Position numbers and translations under genes: made by a program. DNA of 64,000 bases from Rhizoctonia solani. Its lineage: Eukaryota; Basidiomycota; Agaricomycetes; Cantharellales; Ceratobasidiaceae. The number at the start of each line of letters is the position of its first letter. Position 1 is the stretch's first letter. Where the stretch lies: positions 1,178,001-1,242,000 of the forward strand of contig NC_057381.1 in assembly GCF_016906535.1 (NCBI RefSeq), written 5' to 3'. This document shows, piece by piece, positions 12,400 through 25,483 of this stretch. The notes below the pieces were generated by a model. That model was given only the letters and a program-made list of their open reading frames with translations. It did not search any database and had not been told where the DNA came from.

Positions 12400-14183
12400 A
12401 TGCCCGAGGTTCCAATCCCTAGTGCACAAGTCATCCAAGTCGATACCCGTGGTGCCCTGATTCTCGGCGAAGACTCTCCTGCGGTGGGTCTTGCAATCGC
12501 TCGTTCTCTCGACTGAGCCAGCTGACCGAGTGATCATAGACCCGAGACAGCCGCGGGATATATCTCCCAAACCACATTGAGCCTGTTTCGCATATCGCCG
12601 TCGATGTGAGCACCCACTGAAAAGCTGACTGAAAAACAGATTGGCGGATCGCTAGCCAAGGTTGTGTACTTTACCCGTTCGGCGTCGTCCCCACAAGCCA
12701 AAGCCGAGTCGCCCTCGTCCCCCGGTTTTTCGACAAGGTAGATGGCGCACTCACTCCACTTGCACTCGACACCTCGCCCGTGACGGACATGACGAGTGTC
12801 AGCGACTTGCTCCAGCGCAGAGCAGCCGTGAACCACTTTCCGGGCGGATCTCTCAACTTTGAGCGCTTCGAGACCGAATCTATCGACGATTGCACAGATT
12901 TTATATGCCAGTTGATCGACCGGAGTGCCAGGATTAACAGGGTCAGCATTGCCGAGATGAGGAGGAGCGTCAAGATTATGGCCACCGGGGGCGGGGCATA
13001 CAGGTCAGCAACCAAGCTTTCCTTCTCTAAGTCAATTGCTTATATTCCCCCTCAGATACTGTGATATGCTTCGAACGCGAACGGGTGGATGTTACACTCG
13101 AAGCAGAAATGGACTGTCTAATTACGGGCTTAAACTTTATTACACTCATCCCTAACGAAGTCTACTACTTTTCCGATGACCTCATTCGCTCCGTTCGTGC
13201 CCCCCACCAATTCCTACCTGCCTCTCCCTCAAACGAACCTCTTGAACGACCGAGTCCAAATCCACCCGAGTATCAAGTCGCGTTTGCTGCTCCTCCCACC
13301 GCTTCAAACCCGCATTTGCCATGCTTGGTGGTCAATATCGGCAGCGGTGTCTCTATTCTCAGGGTAGATGCTTCAGGCCAGTTCGAGCGTGTGTCGGGTA
13401 GCGCTCTGGGTGGAGGAACACTCTGGGGCCTGCTTTCCCTCCTAACAGGCGCCACGTCCTTTGACGAAATGCTCGCGCTTTCGGAACGAGGAGATCATTC
13501 CAAAGTCGACATGCTCGTCGGCGATATCTATGGCAACGAATCCGGCGGGACCGATAAGCTTGGCCTCAAGGCTAACGTTATTGCCTCTAGTTTCGGAAAA
13601 GTGTTCAAAAAGGGCAAGGGGGCTGAGCGTGGTAGCTTTGCACCGGAGGATATCAGCAGGAGTTTATTGTATGCCATCTCGAACAATATCGGGCATATTG
13701 CGTGAGTTTCGCCATCTACTTTGTCCAGTCAGATACTAATGAGATTGGGGTTAGATACATGAATGCGGAAAAGTATGGCCTGAAGAGAATCTACTTTGGA
13801 GGGTGTTTCATTCGAGGTCCGTATCGCCTTTCCTTGATCAACACGCTATCCCCCTAATTAATCTGCCCCTTTTACAGGTCATGCAACAACAATCGCTACA
13901 CTTTCTTATGCGATTCGGTTCTGGAGCAAGGGTTCGATGAGGGCAATGTTCCTGAGGCACGAAGGGTTCCTGTACGTTCCCATCCCTCCCCGCTCGCTCC
14001 GTCTGATCGCCCATTGAACGTATCTCATTCTTGCAGAGGGTCAATTGGCGCATGGATCAAGAATATTGACCAGAGCAACACTACATCTCCCTCCTCGCCG
14101 ACGGCTCATCATCCCCGACGACACCCGACGCCCCAGTCCCGTCGACACATAGCGCCCCGGTCTTTGTTCTCACTCAAAACTAG
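12400..14183 (+). CDS. CAB1: Type II pantothenate kinase, frame-disrupted
   Basis: The enzyme phosphorylates pantothenate with ATP, the first committed step of coenzyme A synthesis. Family blocks seen in order are VDIGGSLAKVVYFTRS (ATP-binding loop, split by a short intron), MATGGGAYR, EMDCLITGLNF, LVVNIGSGVSILRVD, SALGGGTLWGLLSLLTG, VDMLVGDIYG, SSFGKVFKKGKG, DISRSLLYAISNNIG, YGLKRIYFGGCFIRGH and FWSKGSMRAMFLRHEGFLGS. The start MPEVPIPSAQ fits the first intron phase. The frame is lost at the C run 12719-12723 (one base short), near 13068-13088, and probably near 14069-14074. After that last point the better C-terminus is reached in another frame and ends at 14183, whereas the unshifted frame ends at 14199. 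The gene is otherwise complete, so sequence error is the simplest reading. Confidence 0.88.
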
Positions 14184-14199
14184 CCTCTCCCTTTCCTAG

Positions 14200-14772
14200 G
14201 GCTATATTCACCCACCAACCCCATTCGTGTAATTCTGGCCAAGGGCACAAGGGAAACCGGATCATCAAGTATGCTACAACTACATTACTCGCACATTTTT
14301 TATTGTACTTTTTTTCTTTTCCTTATGGTTTTCTTGAATTCGATGATATTTTGAAGCATCATGTCAGATTGAGCACTTCGGCTTTGCCCGTCGTGGTACG
14401 AGCCCCGTAACCCTGCTCCTGTCATTAATAAACTCGAGCGGCTGGCGAAAAGTGGCAGACGCTGCACAGCAGTCTAGATCCTGTCTTCAAAAAATATTGG
14501 TATTGAACGAGGCTGATCCCAACGTGTACACGAGAGGGAAATGGTGAGGGAGGCAAGCACATGTAACAAAAAAGGGGAGTGAGGAGGAGAAACGAGGACA
14601 AGGCCGCGGGAGAGAGAGAGATGGAGAGAGAAAGAAAGTGAGATTGATGGTCTGGCACGAGGAGAAAGAGGTTCGAGACTGCAAGGTTCCAATAAGCCAT
14701 CTACCCCCCCTTTTCTCTCTCCTCGCTCTCCCTGCATTGCATGTGTGGGTATTTCGTTATCGATCTTGCGCC
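14200..14772. other. Convergent intergenic region
   Basis: The 3' ends of pantothenate kinase (plus strand) and the cytidylyltransferase (minus strand) face each other here. The stretch contains a purine-rich GAGAGAGAGATGGAGAGAGAAAGAAAG tract (about 14608-14640), read as CT-rich on the other strand. No gene is seen. Confidence 0.5.
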
Positions 14773-16027
14773 CTACACGGCTGGAGGTGTCTTGGCAGGC
14801 GAGTCCAACTTGTGAGGGCTAATCGTCCCAGACCCACCCGCAGCCTTTCCGATCGCAGTAATCGCAGAAGTTAAAGTCTTCAAAGGTGATCCTAGCCCTC
14901 CCAGTGGGCTGTGAGGCGGTGGGGTATGTGCCCGGGACCGTAGTTGGGGTGTTCCTGGCATTGACGTGGACTGGAGCTCTGGGTATCCGGACCGGACGAG
15001 TTTAGGGTCCCATTCTCCCTGTCGATACGATGCTACTACTCTTTTCAGGAGGTCCGAGGTCGAGACACAGGGGTTCGTCTCGTTGGGAGGAATTTACCTA
15101 TAATGCAGGTTCGTAAACTAGGAAAAGGGTGGAGGGAGAGGAGGAAGAATGGGCTGACCTTGGTCCTTGAGCATTTGGTAGATATCCGTAGTTCCGTCGC
15201 TTCCAGCATACGGGTCTTCATCATGGGCAACATAGTCAATCTTGTGAAGATCTACGAATTCTTGGGTGACTACCCAAGGTGCGTCTGCAACCACTTCGTC
15301 GACCCATCGACAATGTCTTACACACTCGCATCGTTCGGTATGGGTCATTACTGTCGGAGCTTTATGTTGCTCGACCAGAGCATCAGAACAGACACCCACG
15401 ATCAAGTGCACGTTGGGGAAAGAAAGCTTTGCCTGACGAAGTTGTAGCGCATGGCTATCCCGACACATCTCAGAAAATTTAACCGCTACAAATTGAAGAG
15501 ACTGACCCAAAATGAAAAAGATCATAGACCCCATCCGCGTAGATTCTTACTGGTCTCCCTGTCGGAGGTGGGTTTGTACGGTAAGTACGCTCCTTGACGG
15601 TCCCGTCGATTGCAGCTTGGACGAATGCAATTATATCTGCAGGGCTGAGCATCGCATCGTCTGGGTTCTTGACCACCGTTTCCGTCTCTCCGGGGTGTGT
15701 AGGCGCGGCCGTTACTGGTGGCAAAGGAGACACAGGCCCGGTAGGAATAACCCTCTCGGAGTAGGGTTTACCACTAACAGGTGTGTCCATCGAGCTCAGT
15801 GTCGAGGACTGGCGACTGGGAAGGTTTAGACTCGGAGCGCCAGTGACAGCGTCTGGTTCGGTAGCGCGCATGGTGGGGGTTGGGGCGGCCGTTGAAGACT
15901 CGATATCTCCGTCGTAGGTGGGGCTATCTACGCCAGTGTCAGATTCAATCGCAAGATGACTGGTAGCGTGGCGGTTTGGGCCGGATGCGGTACGTGCTGC
16001 TGCGCGTGTCCTGGCACTGTTGTGGCT
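14773..16027 (-). CDS. PCT1: Choline-phosphate cytidylyltransferase, one frame break
   Basis: The enzyme makes CDP-choline from CTP and phosphocholine, the rate-limiting step of the Kennedy pathway to phosphatidylcholine. [20 protein letters not shown] carries the HxGH nucleotidyltransferase motif and spans a 52-bp intron. [44 protein letters not shown] and the [13 protein letters not shown] signature follow. The C-terminal tail is Ser/Pro-rich and ends SPAKTPPAV. One base is missing in the CCCC/GGGG run at 15070-15073, just before the VSTSDLL signature. The N-terminus is unsure: coding character continues upstream of the Met at 15871 to an acceptor at about 16028, and the first exon with its start codon was not fixed. 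Confidence 0.87.
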
Positions 16028-18097
16028 CTATGGTCAGAAGGTGCGATCAGACGTGGTCAGAGGGTGAGGCCTACCTGTGGGCGAGAGGGGATGTAGGTAT
16101 GTGGTGGTTGCGCACGTGCGGAACAGATACGGTCGATGCAGAGTCCAAGTCGTCTACCCTCTCCCATCTGATCAGCTCTCGAATCCCGCCTTATTTGAAT
16201 TCACCGATTTCTACACACCATTATCCTCTTCTGATGCATCGTCTGTGCCCCTCTCCGAGATCAGTTATGTGCCCATCGCTCGGTTTATAGTCCAAATCAA
16301 CTCACATAATGGCGAATCGGCACTGAGCTGGCTGGAATGTCTGGTTAAGAACTTCTTAGGTGCGGTAAGCGGCTTGCGTGGAATCGGTAGAGATTCGTCC
16401 GACATGATGGCGGTCTTTGTTGACTTGCGCTAAGGTACTATACACTCGAGCAAAGACGTATGATCATCAGGGTCTCATGATATTATGTCACTGCTCCACC
16501 CCCGTTTATGCCTAAACGTGACGTTGTGGCCCAGGTTGTATCTTTTGTACGCCCCACTTGCACTCAGCTTAGGAAACGTTTATCGGGTTATAATAATTTA
16601 CATCAGATGAGCACGGCATCACGTACTTCATTTCGTTGCCGAACGTTCGAGCACACGTGCGCTCTTCTACAAATGGGATAAAGTTTTCCGTCGGTTAAGC
16701 GGGTTCATACTCCCTTTTGCGAATCACTGGCTTGGTTTGATCCCCAACCACGGGTGCATAAGGAATGGGACTTTGTATATGCAGGTTGAGAATATGCGTG
16801 TCGAGGTTAATAAGGTGAGATAAATTGTCCGTGTTGATGCTATACATATGCGGGGCCCATGTGGGGGTGGTACGGGGATTGGGTATATGTCGATAATTTC
16901 AAAAATGGCGTGCCAGTGGATACCAAAGAGAGAAATTAACTGGTTGGCTATACGTCCCATCGGTGGCGTCGTTACGAGAAGAAACAAGTACTAGTTGTGT
17001 GCGCTGGTCCTCTAAGCTTTGAAAGGACCATCGATCTGAAAGGAATTAAGCTGTCTGAGAGTCTGGGATAGCTCCCGATCACTGTTGGTCACTTGTGGTT
17101 GTGATTAGAAGTGTACATCGAGCTAATCATATCCTTCCCTCTTTTAATCGGCCTGGGCTACTTTATGTTGCATCCTACATAGCCCAAATTGGCATAAATA
17201 TGCGCATATACCGTAGTTCTCACAGTCGAACGTATCAGGAGGGCGTTGCATGTTGTTCTGATATCATATGCATCAAGTGTTACAGCCTAAGGTAACATGG
17301 TAAGCCCGAGTGAACACTCAGACCCGTGAAGGATAATTGTTCAACCTGACCGTGGTGTTTGGTGTTCTACTAGTATATACGTGTGTCATTCCCGTTTCGA
17401 CCATTGCCTGTACGACTGAATACATACGTACATTGTGTTAACAAATATATATGCCGCTACCAGGCGGATTTTCAAAGCAGCGCCCCTCCCTGGTGACAAC
17501 TACGGCAGGTTTATGGGTAGAGATTGGAGCAGCAGAAACTAATTCAGCAGCAGCAAATGCAACAGACATAATCATAGTAGAGAGATACATGGTTTGGCGA
17601 TATGTTATGCAATATCAAGTTTCAGCGCGCAATTTATATCCTAGAATAGCTGATATTTTTAGGTCATGGCAGACGTATGGATATGTGTTCCGTGTGAAGC
17701 GACTTGGACGGTTGCCGAGTAGCCCGCTCTTATCTCGAATGGGGCGAGTAAGAGCGAACCGGGATGGGTATATGCCCGCCCAAACGCCTCTACGTTTTGT
17801 AACCGCGGGCGTTGAGTACATATATGCGCGCTTGATTCAACTCTAACATCAAAACCAGTTCGTAGATGCTATGAAATCATGATAGTATTGCTGAGAACGC
17901 AATTTTAGTGAAGAGTATAAGCTAAGCTCCCATAACATAAACCGCATCAGCAAATCATGGTCACTCATCGGCACTGTTATGATCAGCCCCCCCCCCCTGC
18001 GCTTTGAGTTCGATCTTATGGTTTAATTTTCCAATATCACGTGAACACATCAGCACTTTAGCCCTTGCCACTATGTCTAATCTTCAGCTAGTAGCCA
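16028..18097. other. Intergenic, mostly empty
   Basis: The left part should contain the first exon and promoter of the cytidylyltransferase gene; short open frames around 16080-16430 may include it but could not be placed. The rest shows no recognisable gene. A C11 run lies near 17988-17998. Confidence 0.4.
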
Positions 18098-20307
18098 ATG
18101 TCAGACATTTTTCTGCCCTCCGAAATCATTCGTCTAGTAACCTACAACTACCGAAGGAGCGCTGCATTAAATTTAGCTATTGCCTGTCGGTGGATGTTTG
18201 ATTTAATTGCACCAGTACTTTGGGAAGTTGCTAACCAACCTGAAAAATGCTGTGTATTATCCCGTACGTCAAGGTCAATCGAATAAAGTGTAGGGCGTTA
18301 GGCAACCAGTGCAACTCAGATAATAGCTACTGGCACTTGCTCTCCACTAGCCCACGCTCAACGATGATAGGAGGTTTATGATGGCTCTCTTTCCAGTGAC
18401 TGGCCGCGGTACTGGTTCTATGCTCATCATGTAAAGCACTTGACTTTGGTACGATGGGAGAGGTCCGGCTAGGAGTTGCGAATTACGTGCGCAATTCAAG
18501 ACTGCAATATGTTGTTCCGAAAACTAAAAGAAGGTGCACTGCTCCCAAACCTGCGTTCTCTGGATTTCACATTTAGGTATAACCCATTGATCGAGGCACT
18601 CGCTCTTCTTTCTTGGTTTACACTCTTCCTGTCGCCATCTGTCCAGGATATTTCAATAGAACCGCAGCAAGAGTAACGCAGACGAGACTTTCCCTCTCTC
18701 CGGCTGTAGTTTTTCATTGCATCCCTTGCCAAAGATTTATCTGAAGAAGAAAATATTGGCCTTCTATCACACTACAATCTCCCACCTGAAACTAAGCTTC
18801 CCTTACTGTGTTCAAGTGGATATCGGAGCGATATTATTAGTTTACACACCTACCGAACCTGACAGGCCTCGATGCTTTGTTCATGGATGAATCTGGGTTC
18901 TCAAATTCAATAGGCGAAGGGCTTCTTGTGTTGGGCCACCTTACGCACCTAGAATCACCCGGTTTGCGGTCTGGTCGCCCTGAAACCATGGAGACAATAT
19001 CCCTCTCTGGTGATTTGTTCTATCCTTGCGCACCCCACTCTCAAAGGTATTAATTATTCGGTGTTTCGGTGTATCTAGAATTGAGCTCGTGTATCTAAGC
19101 TTACCGCAATCACCGCCAATTTGGATAGTTCCCCTGGGCACACAGATTCGACGATAGAATTACTGAATTGTTCTTTTATTGACCGAGTATTCCCCTACAA
19201 TTCACTTACATATCTGCGGATCGTTCTCACTAACATTGATTTTTTTTTCGGATGCACTAAATCTATGGAGACTACTTTTGATTCCAAGGACTTATTTTCC
19301 TGCACTCCGCTATCTTGAACACGATAAGCCTTTACGGGAACTGAATAATAGCGATTTCAACTATTTTCCCCAATCTTGTGTTCTTAAAACTTACCTGTGT
19401 CAAGAATATCGGTGGGGCTCCAGCTTCGTCTTTGAAAGAGATTGCCTGCAAAACACAAGGCCACCAGCAATAGCCAAAATAAACATTAAGGTCAGTTTTA
19501 ATGCCTTGAGCTTAGGGAAACTCATCAAGTAGGTACGTCTCCCGTGTCTTGACTGGGTTTCTGACACCGGCATCATAGCTTTCTGAATTTATTATGGCCC
19601 AGTGCACGTGTCAAAGTCTACTGTTAACTAATGATATTCTGACAATATCACAACTTTTCGCAGAACGCCCCCTTCGAACCCAATATGACCCTCCAGGGTC
19701 ATACCTCACACCCAGCCGCTCCATATATGCACATGGTTGAACCCAGAATCGACCGATGATATCGTAGTAATTATGTATTTACAGATAAGTAGCCTGGATT
19801 TATACAACGTACTTAACTTCAAATCAAAGTGCGTGGGACGTAAAATTTCGCTCTTTGTAGTGTGAAAGTACTGTTATTTGGCTATCAATATGGTACACGA
19901 TCGGGTGCGCACCCGCCATGATCTAGTAGTTATAGGACGCGACCCGAGATATTGCACCAACAGCTGCTGGTTACGCAATTTGCTCTCAAACTTATTTTGG
20001 ACCGGACTATTGTTATTGCACACCCTGTCCGAAGAGGTCAGAAGACCTGTGTGAGCAGATACAGGCCGATATACCTACTGTGAAGCTTGTCAAGGGTACA
20101 GGAAAGCCCGCCACCCTGCATTTCATCACGAGTATCTCACTGGGGCTCGACAGTCAGCCTTCTCGAATCCCCACACCTCTAGATCTCTGTAAGCTAGAAC
20201 TACAGAATATGAACAGCGTTCCTCGATGGAAGATCCCCCTCCCACACACCCCACGTTTACTCTCGCCGGAGTCGTGGAAAGTGTATCGATATGATAGCTT
20301 ACGGTAG
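18098..20307 (+). pseudogene. Decayed F-box / leucine-rich type gene
   Basis: The first 60 codons read as an F-box: LPSEIIRLVTYNYRRSAALN, then LAIACRWMF, then LIAPVLWE. Downstream pieces in shifting frames look like the remainder of such a protein: SDWPRYWFYAHHVKHLTL near 18390, PNLRSLDFTF and a following LFLSPSVQDISIEP near 18540-18660, and LRIVLTNIDFFFG near 19210. Frames are broken by many stops and no single intron model joins them, so this is treated as a pseudogene. F-box proteins select substrates for SCF ubiquitin ligases, and large, fast-changing F-box families are common in agaricomycetes. Part of the damage could be sequence error, since neighbours on both sides show single-base breaks. 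Confidence 0.5.
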
Positions 20308-21848
20308 CTGTAGACCTGTGGTACAATGATAGTGCTTTTGTGAAACTTTCTTCTGGATCGGAGAGAACAGCTCTGCAGAATACCGTAGGACTGGATAATA
20401 GGTTTCCCTGTATCTCATAAGGTAACAATGCTACGTCTAAATGGCGCCCTTTGTCTGGGATGCACCTACTATCCGGAGTGAGGGCCCCCACCCGCTTGAG
20501 GTGGTAGCTCTCTTATTGGCTCGGTAATACCACTTCTCGGATAGTCCCTGGAGAACACCCGCCCGGTCCGTACTCCTCTCCAGTAGCACCGCCTAGAACG
20601 TTTGCCCAAGGCAAGGAAATGGTGCAAGTTTCGAAGCCTCGAGGTCGACCGCCGACATGCGGGGACTGTGCAACTTTAACTGACCCGTATTTGCATGGAA
20701 ATTGAACCTGCTCAACCGGTAAGGAGGCGGATAATGTGGGTATAAAGGAGATGAATCAGGTCATGATTATTACGCATTTAGTTTCGGGCATCAGTAACGG
20801 GGTGGCTATGTTTACGATTTAGAAATGTGCTTTTGGTATTGGGTCCCTTTTCTTAATGAAGATCAATGAAAGCCAGCCGATTACTGTGTACGACGAGCAG
20901 GGCAATTGGCTTGAGAGCTGGGTTTACGTCGGAGCATTCCGCCAATAAGGAAAGCTCGGCGAAAAGCGCCACCCATGGTATAAATCAGATTTCAGCTTCT
21001 GCTCCCAGTTGAAAATTTGAGTAACCTCCACTGGTACCATAAAGCCATATACGTCCCAGTACAACGTCTTCGCATCTTTGAAAATCAGCGTGCTAACTTC
21101 CTGGACTTTCGTAGCCCACGCGATTTGGTGAAAGATGAGCTCGACGGAGTGGGAGATGTGCGGAGGAACAGCAGTTGCCTTGATTTGCACACTTTAGTTC
21201 CTAATAATGAACGGGCCGTCGAGACGTAGTCGATCTCTTTATCGAATAAGAATCGATGAGCCTTGTAGAGGTAACCCTACCGTTCACTTCCAGCCTTCCG
21301 AGTGAACAAACGTTTGACATTATACAACGCCACAGGTGCGCCGCGTTAAGACCAACTACCCTGTATTATCGTGCTCGTCCCGTCGGCTCGTCCTTTCTCA
21401 AAAAAGCGGCAGTGACGCCCATATATTTCGAACGAGCTAGAAGTACCTAAGACAAAGGATACGCATACACAATGTCATTATGTGGCATCCGAGAATCGAA
21501 CAAACTTCAACAAAATACGAGAAGATTGAGTATAGACAGCGAAAACGATCAAGCATAATCAATTTGTACGCGACAGAGACGACGCGCAGTTTTGGAGAAA
21601 TAAGAGAGGTAAGAGTTAGTGGGAAGGGTTATATAGTCGAATGGCGATAGAGCCAAACGGTCGTAAACGGAGTCAATGCGAAAGCAAGCTATAAACTTCG
21701 AAGCTTTAGTAGATATTTAAACAGACAGCAAATGGGTTGATATGTTCCAAAGTCCCAGATTGTTGTAGACGAGCACATAAAGCAAACTGAGAAAGAAAGA
21801 AAAAACTTAAACCGAATAATAAAAAGAGGTCTTGAATAGTCGTGAATA
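20308..21848. other. Intergenic, no supported gene
   Basis: A minus-strand frame of 88 codons at 20924-21190 is open but has no motif, signal peptide or partner exon that could be recognised. The right part is the 3' flank of the homeodomain gene. Nothing else is seen. Confidence 0.4.
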
Positions 21849-23158
21849 TCAGCTCTTGCCCATACCAACAAGGATCATGGCAGCGTCCAAATCAGCTTGA
21901 GTCTCGCTGGTGAACTTGTTTGTCGAGGAGCTGGCACTTATTGCACTTCCAAAGCTTTGAACTAGAGCTTGACGTTCCAATGCCAAAAGGCTCTGAGGAG
22001 GGGTAAAGACCTCATGAACATCGTCATCCTCTGGTTCAGTTTCTGAGCCACCACCATCTTCTTCGTCCTTGCGTCCGCTCGAGGAACCGTGAGCTGCAGA
22101 GTAACTATGAGAACGTGAGCGAGTTCCATCAAGACTAGGATTGCCATGCCTTGACCATCCCGTCTCGCGGGAGGCCGGCTTTTTAGGATACGGGCGAACA
22201 CGCTGCCGTTCAATAGCGCACGCCCATTCGAGCGACGGCCTTGATCTGACAGGCGGGAGCGTGGGAGCTGAGGATGGAGGCGTGGATGATTGAGTTATCA
22301 TATCACGTCGAGACGCATAAGAGTCGAGGGAATAGCCATGTTTTGAAGCGCTCGGAAATGGAATGCCAGAGGTATGTGAAATCGGAGCGCTCGTATGATA
22401 ATCCTCAGGATAGTAGCCGCGGTGAGGGGTTCCTCGGAATGATTGACAGGCGGGGCCCAGGAGGCAAGGGAGGAAAGGCCCGATGTACGAGGCTCCGGTT
22501 GGCTGTGGTAAGAATGCAGAACTGGAGGATAAGGCAGCCTACGGGAAGGAGAGCTGATGAATGAGCCCGACGCCGAGGCGACTGCGGCCGAGCATCCGAG
22601 GAGGGAGACGTAGATCGGGAGTGGGAATATGTTGGCGGAGATGTGCGAGCGGTCGATAACGAAGGGGTACTGCCCAGCCGCTTCAGCTTAAGCGCATGCC
22701 GGCGGTGACCGAACCAATCGGAGAGACGTTTACGGCCTCTGAGCAATGTCGAACACAGGAAGATATACCGCAAACACGTGGGTGAGAGGGAAAAAGTAGA
22801 TCAATATGCCTGAACGGGTGTGATGACAAGATCGCACTTACAGTCCAGTAACCTCTTCAAGTTTCTCCCGGACTTCGCGGGATGGATACGGATTCTTTTC
22901 AAACGCGTCCTGGAGCAATGCTAGTTGCTCGGGAGTAAACACAGTTCGAGACTTGTTCGTGCGTCCGGTGTTCAGACGAGGCTTGGACTGCGTATCTGTT
23001 GGTGTGTCGATCATCTCGTCCGGTTGATTAACAAGCTCTGAGCTGGCAGGAGTCTCTCCGTTGTCCCCGATCTCCTCTTCGTCGAGGCCGTCGGCCCTGG
23101 CGGTGTTACGATGATCAAGCTGCCGCCTTGAGCGCCGAGCAGGCTGGGATTGCTCCAT
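21849..23158 (-). CDS. Homeodomain transcription factor, frame-disrupted
   Basis: The N-terminal part is acidic and polar, followed by a homeodomain split by one intron. Helices 1 and 2 read RTVFTPEQLALLQDAFEKN and then SREVREKLEEVTGL; helix 3 reads RLSDWFGHRRHALKLKR, with the WF.xRR core of the recognition helix. The rest is Ser/Pro-rich and ends in an acidic segment and a hydrophobic tail near AAMILVGMGKS. One base appears to be missing near 22562-22570 and one in the C/G run 22426-22429, because the low-complexity tail continues convincingly only after frame changes (SSPSRRLPYPPVLHSY, then RGYYPEDYHTSAP). DNA binding in the nucleus is expected; targets are unknown. Confidence 0.8.
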
Positions 23159-23519
23159 GATGTTTGACGCGTTGTGAGGGGCGAGTGAAAGTCCCGCGAT
23201 GACAACAAGAGATCCTTTTCACGTGATCTAGGGACGCGAACTACACGATGTTCCTCTTTCAAACAACAATGCAGGCTCGTGGGGGGGAGCGCGCTCGTAC
23301 CGAAGTTCCGCTTTATCTATCTCTTCGGGTAGTTCACGTCGGGATATGACAGATACACAGCATGAGATTTACACGGAAACAAAGCACCAAGCGTGCGAAA
23401 TACATCAACGGGATTCAAACAGAATGTCACTCGGGATCCAGGGCGACCGAAACATCCCTGTTGGCGAATTCCCACAAGAAACTCAAATACACCAGCCCAT
23501 TTATTTGCTCAACAGCATC

Positions 23520-24554
23520 TCAATTCCATTGCTTCAAAGTGGCAAACGACGCAGCTGAGGGGACATCCAGACATGCCAATTTGATGCGATTGTTTTCATA
23601 AGGCACTGGGAGATTGTACCGATCACGCAGATAACCATATGTTCTAGTATGATCAATCTGTGTCAGACTGATTCTGCAGAAGAGTGTGATAGATATACCC
23701 TATTTCGCAGGATGAACCTCCTTGAGTCCGAGTCCGGGCGGCGTTTGTGCTGAATTTGATCATCAGCGATGAGCAGCTCCCAATATCAAAGCCTTCCGCC
23801 ACTCACATTCCACTCTATTCGGTTTGGCCGCGCCCAAGAGCAGATGAGCCATCACCTCCACTTTTCGCGATCGTGCAGGCAACTCACCCATTCGAGGTAG
23901 ATTTGTGAGTACTTGGAAGCGACGAAATTGTACGCTTGTGAATCCTTCCCTGACTGCAGTCAGCTCTCAGTAAAGTTCGTCAGCTCCTGGACACAGTAGA
24001 TAAGTAATTACTGATGGCTTTGGACAAGTGCGGACTTCGACGTAATGCCTTTGATCCGCGGCATTTGGATTCTTGACTGCCAGGCATTTTTTCAGCTCCG
24101 GAAGATAGATGCGCCCCGCCCAAATGTTATTCGCTCCGTCATTGGGGAAGCCTAAAACTGAAAGCTACTGATTCTGTTCAACATATATGTATGCTATACT
24201 TTACCTCCGTAGTTGGGCCTGCATGCCTGAAATTCGGCTTGGACCCCACGTTTATTTGTGTTATTTTTGAATGCGATTTCGTTATTTGAATTGATTGTAA
24301 GGTTCTGCCATTTACCTACGCAGTGGAAGTTAGCCTGTGCTCACTTCACTAATGAGGGCTAGGAAAAAAAAAAGCGACTGACCAAGTGCTGGACCTTCTC
24401 CAATCACCATCTCCATGGTCGACAGGGTGCCTGAAAACTTCTTTGTACACACTGCGGCTGGCGCTCGTTCTTCGATTTCGACCCCATTGATGGACCGAGC
24501 CCCAACCGTCAAGAGACTGAAACCGGCCAGGAGAGCAAACGATTTAACGTGCAT
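23520..24554 (-). CDS. Small secreted protein, 227 residues, unknown family
   Basis: Six exons (24383-24554, 24205-24315, 24012-24157, 23888-23953, 23699-23749, 23520-23657) join to exactly 228 codons with no frame break. The start at 24554 gives MHVKSFALLAGFSLLTVGA, a clean signal peptide; an upstream in-frame Met at 24581 would spoil it. The mature protein has five cysteines (VCTKKF, ACRPN, KKCLAV, RTCPKP, LACLD), one potential N-glycosylation site near NLTINSN, and a conserved-looking C-terminus (TYGYLRDRYNLPVPYENNR). No known domain was recognised. Size, secretion signal and cysteines make it a candidate secreted effector or carbohydrate-associated protein, but that is inference only. Confidence 0.75.
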
Positions 24555-25483
24555 GATGCCTGTGGAGGTATCGACGCTCACACCCGCGCCCTCCTAGCCG
24601 CAGTGGATTTTATATGCGCATACCACCCTCTTATATAGCTAAAACCGCTCGATCCAGACGAGGCCGCTTGGGTTTGGGTTTACTATCGTCAATCTACCTC
24701 GTGACTCAGAGCCCCCTGCCAAGTGTGATGCCGAGGGATAAGTGTATACCATGTGAGGATCGGAAGGATGTGATATGCCGTGAATAGCATGAGTGTGCTT
24801 TGATATGGACGCGAATATGTAGCCTAACTGCATATACCTGGCCGTAAAGTGTACCGGTAGTTTGATAATTACCCAGAATGAAAGAACGTCTTGCCTGAGT
24901 TAATATTGGAATTATAACAAAATAATTTCAATGGATATCGACCACACGTCGCTGGGTATGTATATAATATATAGTTGGTGTTGAAGTTTTGGGGGGCGAA
25001 GTTCAAGAGTCATCCGTCCGATGTCTTTGTTATTTACCTGGTAAGGACATCAAATGCAACATAGTTTTGGTCGCGCAACAGCCAGATCAGGGACCCGCGA
25101 CCTGATCATGATGTTCATTGGTGAAAACCACGCGTCAACATCGAGGCAGTATTGATCAGGCACACTAAAACATTCGTGACAATCACCTGATCCGCCATAC
25201 ATTCAGGAGTCAATGACATTTGCTCAAAATATCTGGCTCACAAGCACCAATATCAGTTTAGGAAAATACCCAGTTACCGAAAAAGTCCAAATTATAAGAA
25301 AGAAAAAAAGAAAAAAAGAAAAAAAGATAAGTGTCTGTGGATCATAAAAATCCTCAAAATTGTTGAAAATCCGAATAGATCGTCTTTCAAGTTGTTCGTG
25401 AGTGTCGTATGTCATGAGTATATGATTACAGCAGGCATAAGCCATTAAGGGCTGAGTTTCCTTAAAGGTGTAGCAGGTGGAAA

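Noticed and set aside
20924..21190. Minus-strand 88-codon frame
   Set aside because: Isolated, without a recognisable domain or neighbouring exons, so not supported as a gene.
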